From an uncultured bacterium (GTDB lineage Bacteria; Bacteroidota; Bacteroidia; Chitinophagales; CAIODY01): DNA of 7,984 bases. The DNA is taken from contig CAIQHW010000291.1 of the NCBI GenBank assembly GCA_903871715.1, positions 1 through 7,984 of the forward strand, written 5' to 3'. The translations under genes and the position numbers were made by a program. A model generated the notes under the pieces. The model searched no databases and was not told where the DNA came from. It was given only the letters and a program-made list of their open reading frames with translations. Shown here one piece after another: positions 1-6,459 of the stretch. How positions within the stretch are numbered: the first letter of the stretch is position 1; each line of letters begins with the position of its first letter.

Positions 1-489
1 AAAACAAAAGATTATGGCACCGCATGGCGAATCCTGCGCACCAGCAGCATTACAGACCAAATTTTTATTAAAGCACAACGCATCAGAACCATTCAAGACA
101 CGGGCGAACAACAAATAAATGAAGGCATTGAATCAGAATTTATTGGCATTGTAAATTATGCAGTGATTGGTTTAATTCAATTGCAAATGAAAAATGACGA
201 GCGATTAGAATTGTCATTTAATGAAGCGGAAATGAAATTTAACAAAGTGATTGACGACAGCCGAAATTTGATGCAGCGCAAAAACCACGACTATGGCGAA
301 GCTTGGCGCAGCATGAGAGTAAGCAGCATTACGGATTTGATTTTGATGAAGATTTATCGCATTCGCCAAATTGAAGATAACAAAGGTCAAACCCTTATTA
401 GCGAAGGCATTGACGCTTCTTATTTCGACATAATTAATTACGCAGCATTTGCTTTAATACTTTTAGAAGAAGCCAAAACAAACATTTAA
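1..489 (+). CDS. DUF1599 (Nmad1-like) tandem-repeat protein, 5' end missing
   Basis: The reading frame is open from base 1 to a TAA at 487-489, so the gene starts upstream of the window. The ATG at 163 is internal, because coding similarity continues unbroken to its left. The 162 visible codons contain the same domain twice. Copy one covers bases 1 to about 186 and copy two about 280 to 471. Each has a K-x-x-DYG-x-AWR motif, then SSITD, then RIR, EGI and NYA blocks, and about half of the aligned residues are identical between copies. From memory, Bacteroidota DUF1599 proteins are about 180 residues with this two-copy layout, so roughly 20 N-terminal residues are probably missing. The family has been named nucleotide-modification associated domain 1 from comparative genomics; no activity can be assigned here. 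The DoxX-family gene follows after 14 bases, an arrangement common in this phylum, which suggests cotranscription. Family call is firm; function is unknown. Confidence 0.85.
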   Translation, partial: KTKDYGTAWRILRTSSITDQIFIKAQRIRTIQDTGEQQINEGIESEFIGIVNYAVIGLIQLQMKNDERLELSFNEAEMKFNKVIDDSRNLMQRKNHDYGEAWRSMRVSSITDLILMKIYRIRQIEDNKGQTLISEGIDASYFDIINYAAFALILLEEAKTNI

Positions 490-503
490 AAATCAAAATT
501 ATT

Positions 504-1628
504 ATGAAATACATCATCAACTTTTGCCGAATTATTGTAGGCGTACTTTTTGTTTTTAGCGGATTAATTAAAGCCAACGACCCGATGGGCACGGCTTACA
601 AGCTGCAAGAATATTTTACGGTTTTCCATGTGCAGTTTTTAAACAGCTTCACAGATTATCTTTCGATTTTGTTTTGTGGCATGGAAGTCGCTTTGGGCTT
701 TGCTTTGCTGGTTGGTGCTTTTAGTCGCATCACCACTTTGTTTTTAACTGGCTTAATTATTTTCTTCACTTGGCTCACTGGATATTCTGCCATCACGGGC
801 AAAGTAACCGACTGTGGCTGCTTTGGCGACTTTATTCATTTAAAACCGCTCACTTCATTTTATAAAGATGTGGCACTTTTAGTTTTAACAATTGTGTTGT
901 TGTTAGGCAGAGATAGCATCAAACCTTTGCTGGCTGGGCGTTGGAACAATTTTATTTTAGTATTATTGATTGCATTTTCATTTTTTGTGCCCGTGTGGGC
1001 TTACAATCATTTGCCTATCATTGATATGTTGGCTTACAAAAAAGGCAATAATATTTCGGAGCAAATGAAATTGAAAGAAGGCGCAAAACGAGATAGCATT
1101 GTAACTGTGTTGATTTGTGAAAATAAAAAAACACATGCAATTGAAGAATTGTCATCAACCGATTATGCGAAAAAATTTCAGGATTATGATTATAAAGACC
1201 GAAAGGATAAAGTGATTGTAGAAGGCGACAAACCTGCGATTCACGACTTTATTATCAACGACATGAATGGAAATTCGGTGCAAGATAGTTTGTTGAAAAT
1301 GCCCGATTATTGTTTTTGGATTGTGGTGTATGATGTTGAAAATACGGATAAAAAATGTTGGGCAAAAATTAACGACTTGGTGAAAACCTGCGATGCACAA
1401 CATGTTCCAGTAATTGGCATTACGCATTCCGAATACAAAGAAACCGAATCATTTCGCCATGAAATGCAAACTGCATTTCCATTTTATTACGCTGGTGATG
1501 ATAAATTTGTAAAAACGATGGTGCGTTGTAACCCAGGCTTGATGCTGGTTAAGAAAGGAACGGTGATGGGCAAATGGCATTATCATGATGTGCCCACTTA
1601 TGCCGAAGCCATGCACAGTGCGCAATAG
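504..1628 (+). CDS. BT_3928-family membrane protein: DoxX domain plus thioredoxin-like domain
   Basis: A 374-residue inner-membrane protein with ATG start and TAG stop. The N-terminal half is DoxX/MauE-like, with hydrophobic segments at about residues 4-22, 53-73, 77-97, 119-135 and 149-167. It carries the family motif FSGLIKANDP at 18-27 and a DCGCFGD motif at 103-109 whose cysteines, C104 and C106, may be redox-active or structural. From about residue 185 the protein is soluble. Residues 265-365 resemble a thioredoxin fold, with a CNPG segment at the cis-proline position followed by a strand-like LMLVKKGTVMGKWH, but I see no CxxC active site, so classical disulfide exchange by this domain is unlikely. 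The BT_3928 family in Bacteroidota shares this layout. The role is unproven; quinone- or thiol-linked redox work in the membrane is an inference from DoxX and MauE relatives. No Shine-Dalgarno motif precedes the ATG; the leader is A/T-rich, as is normal for the phylum. Confidence 0.85.
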   Translation: MKYIINFCRIIVGVLFVFSGLIKANDPMGTAYKLQEYFTVFHVQFLNSFTDYLSILFCGMEVALGFALLVGAFSRITTLFLTGLIIFFTWLTGYSAITGKVTDCGCFGDFIHLKPLTSFYKDVALLVLTIVLLLGRDSIKPLLAGRWNNFILVLLIAFSFFVPVWAYNHLPIIDMLAYKKGNNISEQMKLKEGAKRDSIVTVLICENKKTHAIEELSSTDYAKKFQDYDYKDRKDKVIVEGDKPAIHDFIINDMNGNSVQDSLLKMPDYCFWIVVYDVENTDKKCWAKINDLVKTCDAQHVPVIGITHSEYKETESFRHEMQTAFPFYYAGDDKFVKTMVRCNPGLMLVKKGTVMGKWHYHDVPTYAEAMHSAQ

Positions 1629-1637
1629 AGCAAATTT

Positions 1638-2855
1638 TTGAAAAATATTTTCTTCTCTAAAAATAAAATTTTGAAACCACTACATATTGAAAGCGTTTGC
1701 GTTAAAGCTGGCGAATACAGCCACCACAGCCATGTGCTTCCTATTTATCCTACATCAACTTACACGTTTGATAGTGCCGAAGAAGGTGCAGCTATTTTGC
1801 AAAACAAACAAAAAGGTTTTGTATATAGTCGCTTTGAAAACCCAACCACAGAGCCTGTTTGCGAAAAAATTGCAGCATTAGAAGGATTTAATTTGAACCT
1901 AAATTTAACTGCTTTTTTAACTGCTTCGGGCATGAGTGCACTCGGGTTAATTGCCATGAGCAATTTGAAAAGTGGACAAAAAGTGTTGTCGCATTTTTCG
2001 CTTTACGGTGGCACAGAGGAATGGTTCAATCGCTTACCTAACATAGGTTTAGAAGCTATCATCATTGATTTTGATGATTTAGATAAAGTAGAAAAGGTTT
2101 TGAAAAATGATAAAACAATCGGGCTGATACATTTGGAAACGCCTGCCAATCCTACATTAAAGTGTGTGGATATAAAAGCAGTTTGTGAATTGGCAAAAAA
2201 ATATTCGGTGAAAGTAAGTGTAGATAATACTTTTGCTACACCCATTTTGCAGCAACCATTTTCTTTTGGTGCTGATTTTGTGATGCATTCGGTTACTAAA
2301 TATTTAAATGGACATGGCACCACCATCGGCGGTGTGGTGGTTGGAAAAGACGAAGAATTTATGAACACCATTTTCAAAAAAACATATCGCTTAATGGGCG
2401 CCAACAGCAGTCCGTTTGATGCTTGGTTGGTGATGAATGGATTGAAAACACTGCCTTTGCGCATGGAGCGGCATTGCGACAATGCTGCAAAAGTGGCAAA
2501 ATATTTAAAGACCAATTCTGCAATAGCAAATGTGAGTTGGTTGGGTTTTGAGGAACATCCTTATCATCAATTGGCAAAAATGCAAATGCGCAATTTTGGT
2601 GGCATGTTGGCTTTTGATTTAAAAGGAGGGTTAGCTTCTGGGCAAAAATTTATTAACCAATTGCAATTGTGTGTAAAAGCAGTGTCTTTAGGCACTGTGG
2701 ATACTTTGGTGTCGCATCCTGCTTCAATGACACATACCAATATTGATGCTAAGGAGCGCATGAAATATGGAATTACCGATGGTTTGATAAGAATGAGTGT
2801 AGGCTTGGAACATGCCGATGATATTATTGCCGATATTCAAAATGCGCTGAAATAA
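1638..2855 (+). CDS. Trans-sulfuration family PLP enzyme (methionine gamma-lyase / cystathionine gamma-synthase type)
   Basis: A cytosolic PLP enzyme of the Cys/Met metabolism family, full length at about 395-405 residues. Numbering from TTG 1638: Y63 and R65 in YSRFENPTT (phosphate contacts from the partner subunit), the SGM loop in TASGMSAL, the active-site tyrosine in SLYGGT, D196 in VDNTFATP (pyridine nitrogen), the PLP lysine K221 in HSVTKYLNGH, the SHPASMTH loop, and R385 in LIRMSVGLE (substrate carboxylate). All catalytic positions are intact. The SHPASMTH loop and GHGTTIGG after the lysine fit gamma-lyases or acyl-homoserine sulfhydrylases as well as gamma-synthases, so the reaction cannot be fixed from sequence. 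No in-frame ATG precedes the conserved region. The start is either TTG 1638, 9 bases after the upstream stop, or TTG 1671, which gives MKPLHIESVCVKAG and matches the usual family N-terminus better. Probably cotranscribed with the DoxX gene. Confidence 0.88.
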   Translation: MKNIFFSKNKILKPLHIESVCVKAGEYSHHSHVLPIYPTSTYTFDSAEEGAAILQNKQKGFVYSRFENPTTEPVCEKIAALEGFNLNLNLTAFLTASGMSALGLIAMSNLKSGQKVLSHFSLYGGTEEWFNRLPNIGLEAIIIDFDDLDKVEKVLKNDKTIGLIHLETPANPTLKCVDIKAVCELAKKYSVKVSVDNTFATPILQQPFSFGADFVMHSVTKYLNGHGTTIGGVVVGKDEEFMNTIFKKTYRLMGANSSPFDAWLVMNGLKTLPLRMERHCDNAAKVAKYLKTNSAIANVSWLGFEEHPYHQLAKMQMRNFGGMLAFDLKGGLASGQKFINQLQLCVKAVSLGTVDTLVSHPASMTHTNIDAKERMKYGITDGLIRMSVGLEHADDIIADIQNALK

Positions 2856-2896
2856 TTTTCTAAAAAATATTCCTAACTTTCCACAAACATTTTTGT

Positions 2897-3718
2897 ATGA
2901 GTACAGCACGAAGAAAAAACGTGAACAAGGTTACTACACACGTTTTGCAAGCAATGAAAGAGCAAGGCGAAAAAATTAGTATGCTTACCGCTTATGATTT
3001 TTCATTGGCAAAAATTGTAGATGATGCTGGCATTGATGTGATATTGGTAGGCGATTCAGCCAGTAATGTAATGGCTGGGCATGATACTACTTTGCCCATT
3101 ACTTTAGACCAAATGATTTATCACGCCAGCTCGGTGATGAGAGCCATCAAACGGGCTTTGGTGGTGGTTGATTTGCCTTTTGGTTCTTATCAAGGCAATT
3201 CGAAAGAAGCATTAAGCAGCAGCATTCGCATCATGAAAGAAAGTGGCGCACATGCTGTGAAATTAGAAGGTGGATTGGAAGTAAAAGAATCTATCATTCG
3301 CATTTTATCTGCAGGTGTGCCTGTGATGGGGCATTTGGGTTTAACGCCGCAGTCTATCAATAAATTTGGCACATATACGGTGAGAGCTACTGAAGATGAT
3401 GAAGCTAAAAAATTGATGGAGGATGCTTTGCTGTTGGAAGAATTAGGTTGTTTTTCGATTGTGTTAGAAAAAATTCCAGCAGCATTGGCAAAGCAAGTGA
3501 GCAGCCAATTAAAAATTCCTGTTATTGGCATTGGTGCAGGAAAATATGTAGATGGGCAAGTGCTGGTACTACACGATATGTTGGGCATCAATCAAGGGTT
3601 TAGCCCAAGGTTTTTGCGCCGCTATTTAAATTTGTATGACGACATAAAAGGTGCTATTTCCAATTATGCCAAAGATGTGAAGAAAAAAGATTTTCCGAAT
3701 GAAAGTGAGCAGTACTAA
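2897..3718 (+). CDS. panB: 3-methyl-2-oxobutanoate hydroxymethyltransferase
   Basis: PanB transfers a hydroxymethyl group from 5,10-methylenetetrahydrofolate to 2-oxoisovalerate, giving ketopantoate, the first committed step of pantothenate and coenzyme A synthesis, in the cytosol. The 273 residues are a normal length. Family motifs run in order: LTAYDF at 30-35, LVGDSA with D53, DLPFGSY at 92-98 with D92, KLEGG at 122-126 with E124, PVMGHLGLTPQS at 142-153, VLEKIP with E191, IPVIGIGAG, and DGQVLVLHDMLG. D53, D92 and E124 match the metal ligands, and E191 the general base, of the E. coli enzyme (D45, D84, E114, E181). The ATG at 2897 gives the expected short N-terminal arm. It lies 41 bases after the PLP enzyme; I see no terminator between them, so cotranscription is likely. 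No panC, panD or ilv gene is visible nearby. Confidence 0.97.
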   Translation: MSTARRKNVNKVTTHVLQAMKEQGEKISMLTAYDFSLAKIVDDAGIDVILVGDSASNVMAGHDTTLPITLDQMIYHASSVMRAIKRALVVVDLPFGSYQGNSKEALSSSIRIMKESGAHAVKLEGGLEVKESIIRILSAGVPVMGHLGLTPQSINKFGTYTVRATEDDEAKKLMEDALLLEELGCFSIVLEKIPAALAKQVSSQLKIPVIGIGAGKYVDGQVLVLHDMLGINQGFSPRFLRRYLNLYDDIKGAISNYAKDVKKKDFPNESEQY

Positions 3719-3759
3719 AATGGTTGGTCAAAATCGATACTGTTGTTGTTTTAAGAATT

Positions 3760-4128
3760 TTATTTCTGAAACCAAATTTTTATAGCAATGCCCACCATAA
3801 TTACAGCAAAGGTTTTTTTCAAAATTTCTTGAGGTATTTGTGTAGCAAATTTTGCCCCAAAATAACCCCCTATAAAAAAGAATGCAGCCATTATTAAAGC
3901 AGCTTTCATATCTACAAACCCTTTTTGATAGTATTGATAAGCTGCTAATGCACCTACGGGCAATACCATCATCACCAGCGTAGTGCCTTGTGCAGTTTCT
4001 TGCGAAAAGCCTAAAAGAATAACTAATGCAGGAATAATAATAATAGCACCACCAATGCCTAGCAAGCCGCTTAACAAGCCGCCCAAGATGCCTATTAATG
4101 CTAAATAAAGTGAGTTGAGATTAAACAT
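3760..4128 (-). CDS. Half-length TSUP (TauE/SafE-like) membrane permease
   Basis: A small integral membrane protein of 122 residues counted from the ATG at 4126-4128. An upstream in-frame ATG at 4227 would add 33 residues with no membrane or family character and would begin inside the gyrB terminator hairpin, so I reject it. The N-terminus has the TSUP signature, a glycine-rich helix GILGGLLSGLLGIGGA at 13-28 followed by IIIIPALVILLG. Further hydrophobic segments lie at about 49-64, 76-92 and 105-119, roughly four in total. Typical TSUP proteins are about 250 residues with two homologous halves of this size, so this is one half and would have to work as a dimer or with a partner. Some relatives move sulfite, sulfonates or other anions; the substrate here is unknown. 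The adjacent trans-sulfuration gene is on the other strand and is weak evidence for a sulfur role. The gene converges on panB with 41 bases between stops. Confidence 0.8.
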   Translation of the reverse strand: MFNLNSLYLALIGILGGLLSGLLGIGGAIIIIPALVILLGFSQETAQGTTLVMMVLPVGALAAYQYYQKGFVDMKAALIMAAFFFIGGYFGAKFATQIPQEILKKTFAVIMVGIAIKIWFQK

Positions 4129-4155
4129 ACGTTGATGATTTTGAATGATAAATGA

Positions 4156-4169
4156 TGGGCACAAAGTTC
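4156..4169 (-). promoter_or_regulatory. Possible -7 box for the TSUP gene
   Basis: On the - strand GAACTTTG (4162-4169) matches the Bacteroidota -7 consensus TAnnTTTG except at the first base. It lies between the gyrB terminator and the ATG at 4128 and would give a leader of about 28 bases. No clear -33 TTTG is visible at the right spacing. The call rests mainly on the need for a separate promoter behind the gyrB terminator. Confidence 0.3.
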
Positions 4170-4198
4170 GGAATTTTTTTTGTGGTATGGCATAAAAT

Positions 4199-4231
4199 AA
4201 ATTTGGCGAACTTTTATGGTTCGCCAAATTT
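4199..4231 (-). terminator. Rho-independent terminator of gyrB
   Basis: A perfect 13-bp inverted repeat, AAATTTGGCGAAC (4199-4211) and GTTCGCCAAATTT (4219-4231), encloses a 7-base loop. It begins 12 bases past the gyrB stop. In the gyrB direction the stem is followed by ATTTTATG, giving a U-rich tail together with the TTT at the stem end. No gene on the + strand needs termination here, because panB ends at 3718 and the convergent TSUP gene lies between. Confidence 0.85.
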
Positions 4232-4243
4232 TAGAATAGTTGT

Positions 4244-6199
4244 TTACACGTCAATCTTCGCATACTTTGCATGCGATTCGATGAAAGCCCTTCGTGGCGG
4301 CACTTCATCGCCCATCAACATACTAAAAATTCTATCGGCTTCGGCGGCTGATTCGATGGTTACTTGGCGCAAAGTTCTGGTTTCAGGATTCATCGTAGTT
4401 TCCCACAATTGTTCGGCATTCATTTCACCCAAACCTTTATAGCGTTGAATATTTACCGAATCATCTTTGCCATTGCCAATTCTTTCCACTGCTTCTTTTC
4501 TATCCACATCATTCCAAGCATATTGAAACTCTTTTCCTTTTTTTACTAAATACAATGGTGGCGTAGCGATATACACATAACCACGTTCTACCAACAATTT
4601 CATGTAGCGGAAAAAGAAAGTAAGAATTAAGGTGGAAATGTGGCTACCATCCACATCGGCATCAGTCATGATTACAATTTTGTGGTAGCGCAATTTATCT
4701 AAGTTTAAAGCCTTGTTGTCTTCCGTGGTGCCAATACTTACACCCAAAGCGGTAAACATGTTTTTGATTTCTTCATTGTCATAAATTTTGTGTTCCATTG
4801 CTTTTTCTACATTCAAAATTTTACCACGAAGCGGTAGAATAGCTTGATACTTACGGTTTCTGCCTTGTTTGGCTGTGCCACCAGCCGAATCTCCTTCGAC
4901 CAAAAATATTTCTGAAACAGTTGGGTCGCTATCTTGGCAATCTGCCAATTTACCTGGCAAACCACTACCAATCACACTTTTGCGTTGCACCATTTCACGG
5001 GCTTTACGAGCTGCATGACGGGCGGTGGCTGCTAAAATTACTTTTTGAACAATGATTCTTGCTTCTTTTGGATGCTCTTCTAAATAGTTGTTTAACATTT
5101 CGCCCACACATTGGTCCACAATGCCTAACACTTCGTTGTTGCCCAATTTGGTTTTGGTTTGTCCTTCAAATTGTGGTTCGGGTACTTTTACCGAAATAAC
5201 AGTGGTTAAACCTTCGCGAAAATCATCGCCAGCAATTTCAAAGCTTACTTTCTCAAACAATTTATTTTTATCGGCGTAAGATTTAAAACTTCGGGTTAAA
5301 GCTCGGCGCAAGCCAGCCACATGGGTTCCACCTTCGATGGTGTTGATGTTGTTAACATAGCTGCAAATATTTTCGCTGTACGAATCGTTGTATTGCATCG
5401 CAATCTCTACCACAATATTATCACGAGTGGTTTCGGCGCAAATAGGTTCGGGAATCAACGCAATACGGCTACCATCAACAAATTGCACAAACTCTTTTAA
5501 GCCACCTTGGCTCAAAAATGTTTCAGATATAAAATTGCCTTCAGCATCTTTTTCACGTTCGTCAATCAAGGTAATGCTAATCCCTTTATTCAAGAACGAA
5601 AGTTCTCTCATGCGGCTTTCCAATGTTTCATATTTATATTCTGAAACAATAAAAATAGAAGTGTCGGGCTGAAACCACACCGTAGTGCCTGTTTCATTGC
5701 TTACACCAATTTCTTTTACAGGATAACTAGGCTTGCCACATTTATATTCTTGCTGAAAAATTTTACCCTTTGTTTTTACCGTTACTTTTAAATCGGTTGA
5801 TAACGCGTTTACACAACTTACACCCACACCATGCAATCCACCCGATACTTTGTAGCTGTCTTTATCAAACTTACCGCCAGCATGCAACACCGTCATCACC
5901 ACCTCCAACGCCGAGCGATTTTCTTTTTTATGCAAATCAGTGGGGATGCCTCGTCCATCATCACTTACCGAAATCGAATTACCCTCATGAATTTTTACCA
6001 CAATATTTTTGCAATAGCCAGCCAAGGCTTCATCAATAGAGTTATCTACTACTTCATACACCAAATGGTGCAAGCCTTTAAAACCCACATCGCCAATATA
6101 CATGGCAGGGCGTTTGCGCACGGCTTCTAAACCTTCCAATACCTGAATACTATCGGCACTATAATCGTTGGGTGGTTTCACTTCGTTTAATTCATCCAT
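4244..6199 (-). CDS. gyrB: DNA gyrase subunit B
   Basis: GyrB supplies the ATPase and Toprim parts of DNA gyrase (A2B2), which introduces negative supercoils. At 651 residues it is the size usual in Bacteroidota and lacks the roughly 165-residue insert of enterobacterial GyrB. The GHKL ATPase domain shows EVVDNSIDEA with E49 and N53, DDGRGIP at 80-86, HAGGKFD at 106-112 and the lid GGLHGVG at 120-126. The transducer domain carries QTKTK with Q347 and K349, matching E. coli Q335 and K337. The Toprim domain has EGDSAGG starting at E435, PLRGKILNVEKA, and DADVDG with D513, D515 and D517 for Mg2+. The C-terminal QRYKGLGEMN and PPRRAFIE segments are intact. GyrB rather than ParE is favoured by overall motif spellings and the tail ending KYAKIDV. 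It is a single-gene unit, closed by its own terminator and divergent from the adhesin; gyrA is not in the window. Confidence 0.96.
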   Translation of the reverse strand: MDELNEVKPPNDYSADSIQVLEGLEAVRKRPAMYIGDVGFKGLHHLVYEVVDNSIDEALAGYCKNIVVKIHEGNSISVSDDGRGIPTDLHKKENRSALEVVMTVLHAGGKFDKDSYKVSGGLHGVGVSCVNALSTDLKVTVKTKGKIFQQEYKCGKPSYPVKEIGVSNETGTTVWFQPDTSIFIVSEYKYETLESRMRELSFLNKGISITLIDEREKDAEGNFISETFLSQGGLKEFVQFVDGSRIALIPEPICAETTRDNIVVEIAMQYNDSYSENICSYVNNINTIEGGTHVAGLRRALTRSFKSYADKNKLFEKVSFEIAGDDFREGLTTVISVKVPEPQFEGQTKTKLGNNEVLGIVDQCVGEMLNNYLEEHPKEARIIVQKVILAATARHAARKAREMVQRKSVIGSGLPGKLADCQDSDPTVSEIFLVEGDSAGGTAKQGRNRKYQAILPLRGKILNVEKAMEHKIYDNEEIKNMFTALGVSIGTTEDNKALNLDKLRYHKIVIMTDADVDGSHISTLILTFFFRYMKLLVERGYVYIATPPLYLVKKGKEFQYAWNDVDRKEAVERIGNGKDDSVNIQRYKGLGEMNAEQLWETTMNPETRTLRQVTIESAAEADRIFSMLMGDEVPPRRAFIESHAKYAKIDV

Positions 6200-6240
6200 T
6201 TTAATAAAAATTGTTTTTGATTTTGTGATTGATTAAAACG

Positions 6241-6270
6241 GCTAAAGCATTATTGGTGCAATGCTTTTGC
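6241..6270 (-). promoter_or_regulatory. Hairpin in the gyrB 5' leader
   Basis: AAAGCATT (6244-6251) and AATGCTTT (6260-6267) form a perfect 8-bp stem with an 8-base loop. Two more pairs (6241-6242 with 6269-6270) extend it beyond a single T-T mismatch. The hairpin ends about 42 bases upstream of the gyrB ATG and should be in the leader RNA from either candidate promoter. In the gyrB direction it is followed closely by CCGTTTTAATC, only a weak U-run, so it resembles a leader structure or attenuator more than a strong terminator. No known riboswitch is recognised. Role unknown. Confidence 0.5.
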
Positions 6271-6288
6271 TTCGTTTTTTTCGAGGCA

Positions 6289-6296
6289 CGAAAGTA
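6289..6296 (-). promoter_or_regulatory. Candidate gyrB -7 promoter element (proximal)
   Basis: On the - strand TACTTTCG, followed by TGCC, matches TAnnTTTG at all but one fixed position and resembles the start-site context common in Bacteroidota. It would give a leader of about 83 bases containing the 6241-6270 hairpin. No good -33 TTTG is seen at 17-21 bases; the nearest TTG repeats (6307-6312) are too close. Confidence 0.35.
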
Positions 6297-6353
6297 AGTA
6301 AAAAAACAACAATTTGGTAACTATTTCCTGTGCTTTTTTAATCAGTATAATGA

Positions 6354-6361
6354 CAAAAATA
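6354..6361 (-). promoter_or_regulatory. Candidate gyrB -7 promoter element (distal)
   Basis: On the - strand TATTTTTG fits every fixed position of the Bacteroidota -7 consensus TAnnTTTG. There is no -33 TTG at the expected distance, and an A/T-rich region produces such matches by chance. If used, the gyrB leader would be about 150 bases, and the -33 zone would overlap the promoter of the divergent adhesin gene. Confidence 0.25.
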
Positions 6362-6374
6362 TTCTAAAATAAAA

Positions 6375-6405
6375 TTTGCTTTTTAGTTAAGAAATTGTTT
6401 CTTTG
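6375..6405 (+). promoter_or_regulatory. Bacteroidota-type promoter of the adhesin gene
   Basis: A -33 TTTG (6375-6378) is followed, after exactly 19 bases, by TTTCTTTG (6398-6405), which matches the -7 consensus TAnnTTTG at all but one fixed position. This is the spacing expected for the primary sigma factor of the phylum. Transcription would start near 6411, leaving a leader of about 49 A/T-rich bases without a Shine-Dalgarno motif before the ATG at 6460. Confidence 0.5.
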
Positions 6406-6459
6406 CAATCCTTTCATTTTGAAAAATAATTTTTTAACTCAATCAACTAAACAAAATTT

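Noticed and set aside
163..489. A free-standing 108-residue gene starting at ATG 163
   Set aside because: The same frame is open to base 1 and codes for a first copy of the DUF1599 domain, so 163 is an internal methionine.
2003..2515. 170-residue reading frame on the - strand inside the PLP enzyme gene
   Set aside because: It is a shadow of a gene with a full set of catalytic motifs; its protein shows no recognisable domain.
2874..2881. TAACTTTC as a -7 promoter box just upstream of panB
   Set aside because: It lacks the final G of the consensus, there is no -33 TTG at a suitable distance, and the leader would be only about 10 bases; cotranscription is simpler.
3710..3743. CAGTA / TACTG inverted repeat near the panB stop as a terminator
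   Set aside because: Only five pairs around a long loop; this is expected by chance. No convincing terminator is seen between the convergent panB and TSUP genes.
4129..4227. N-terminal 33-residue extension of the TSUP protein
   Set aside because: It starts inside the gyrB terminator hairpin, has no family or membrane character, and the ATG at 4128 leads straight into the TSUP signature helix.
5770..6130. Overlapping + strand reading frames of 89 and 99 residues inside gyrB
   Set aside because: They are antisense to conserved ATPase motifs and have His/Pro/Ile-rich composition typical of shadow frames.
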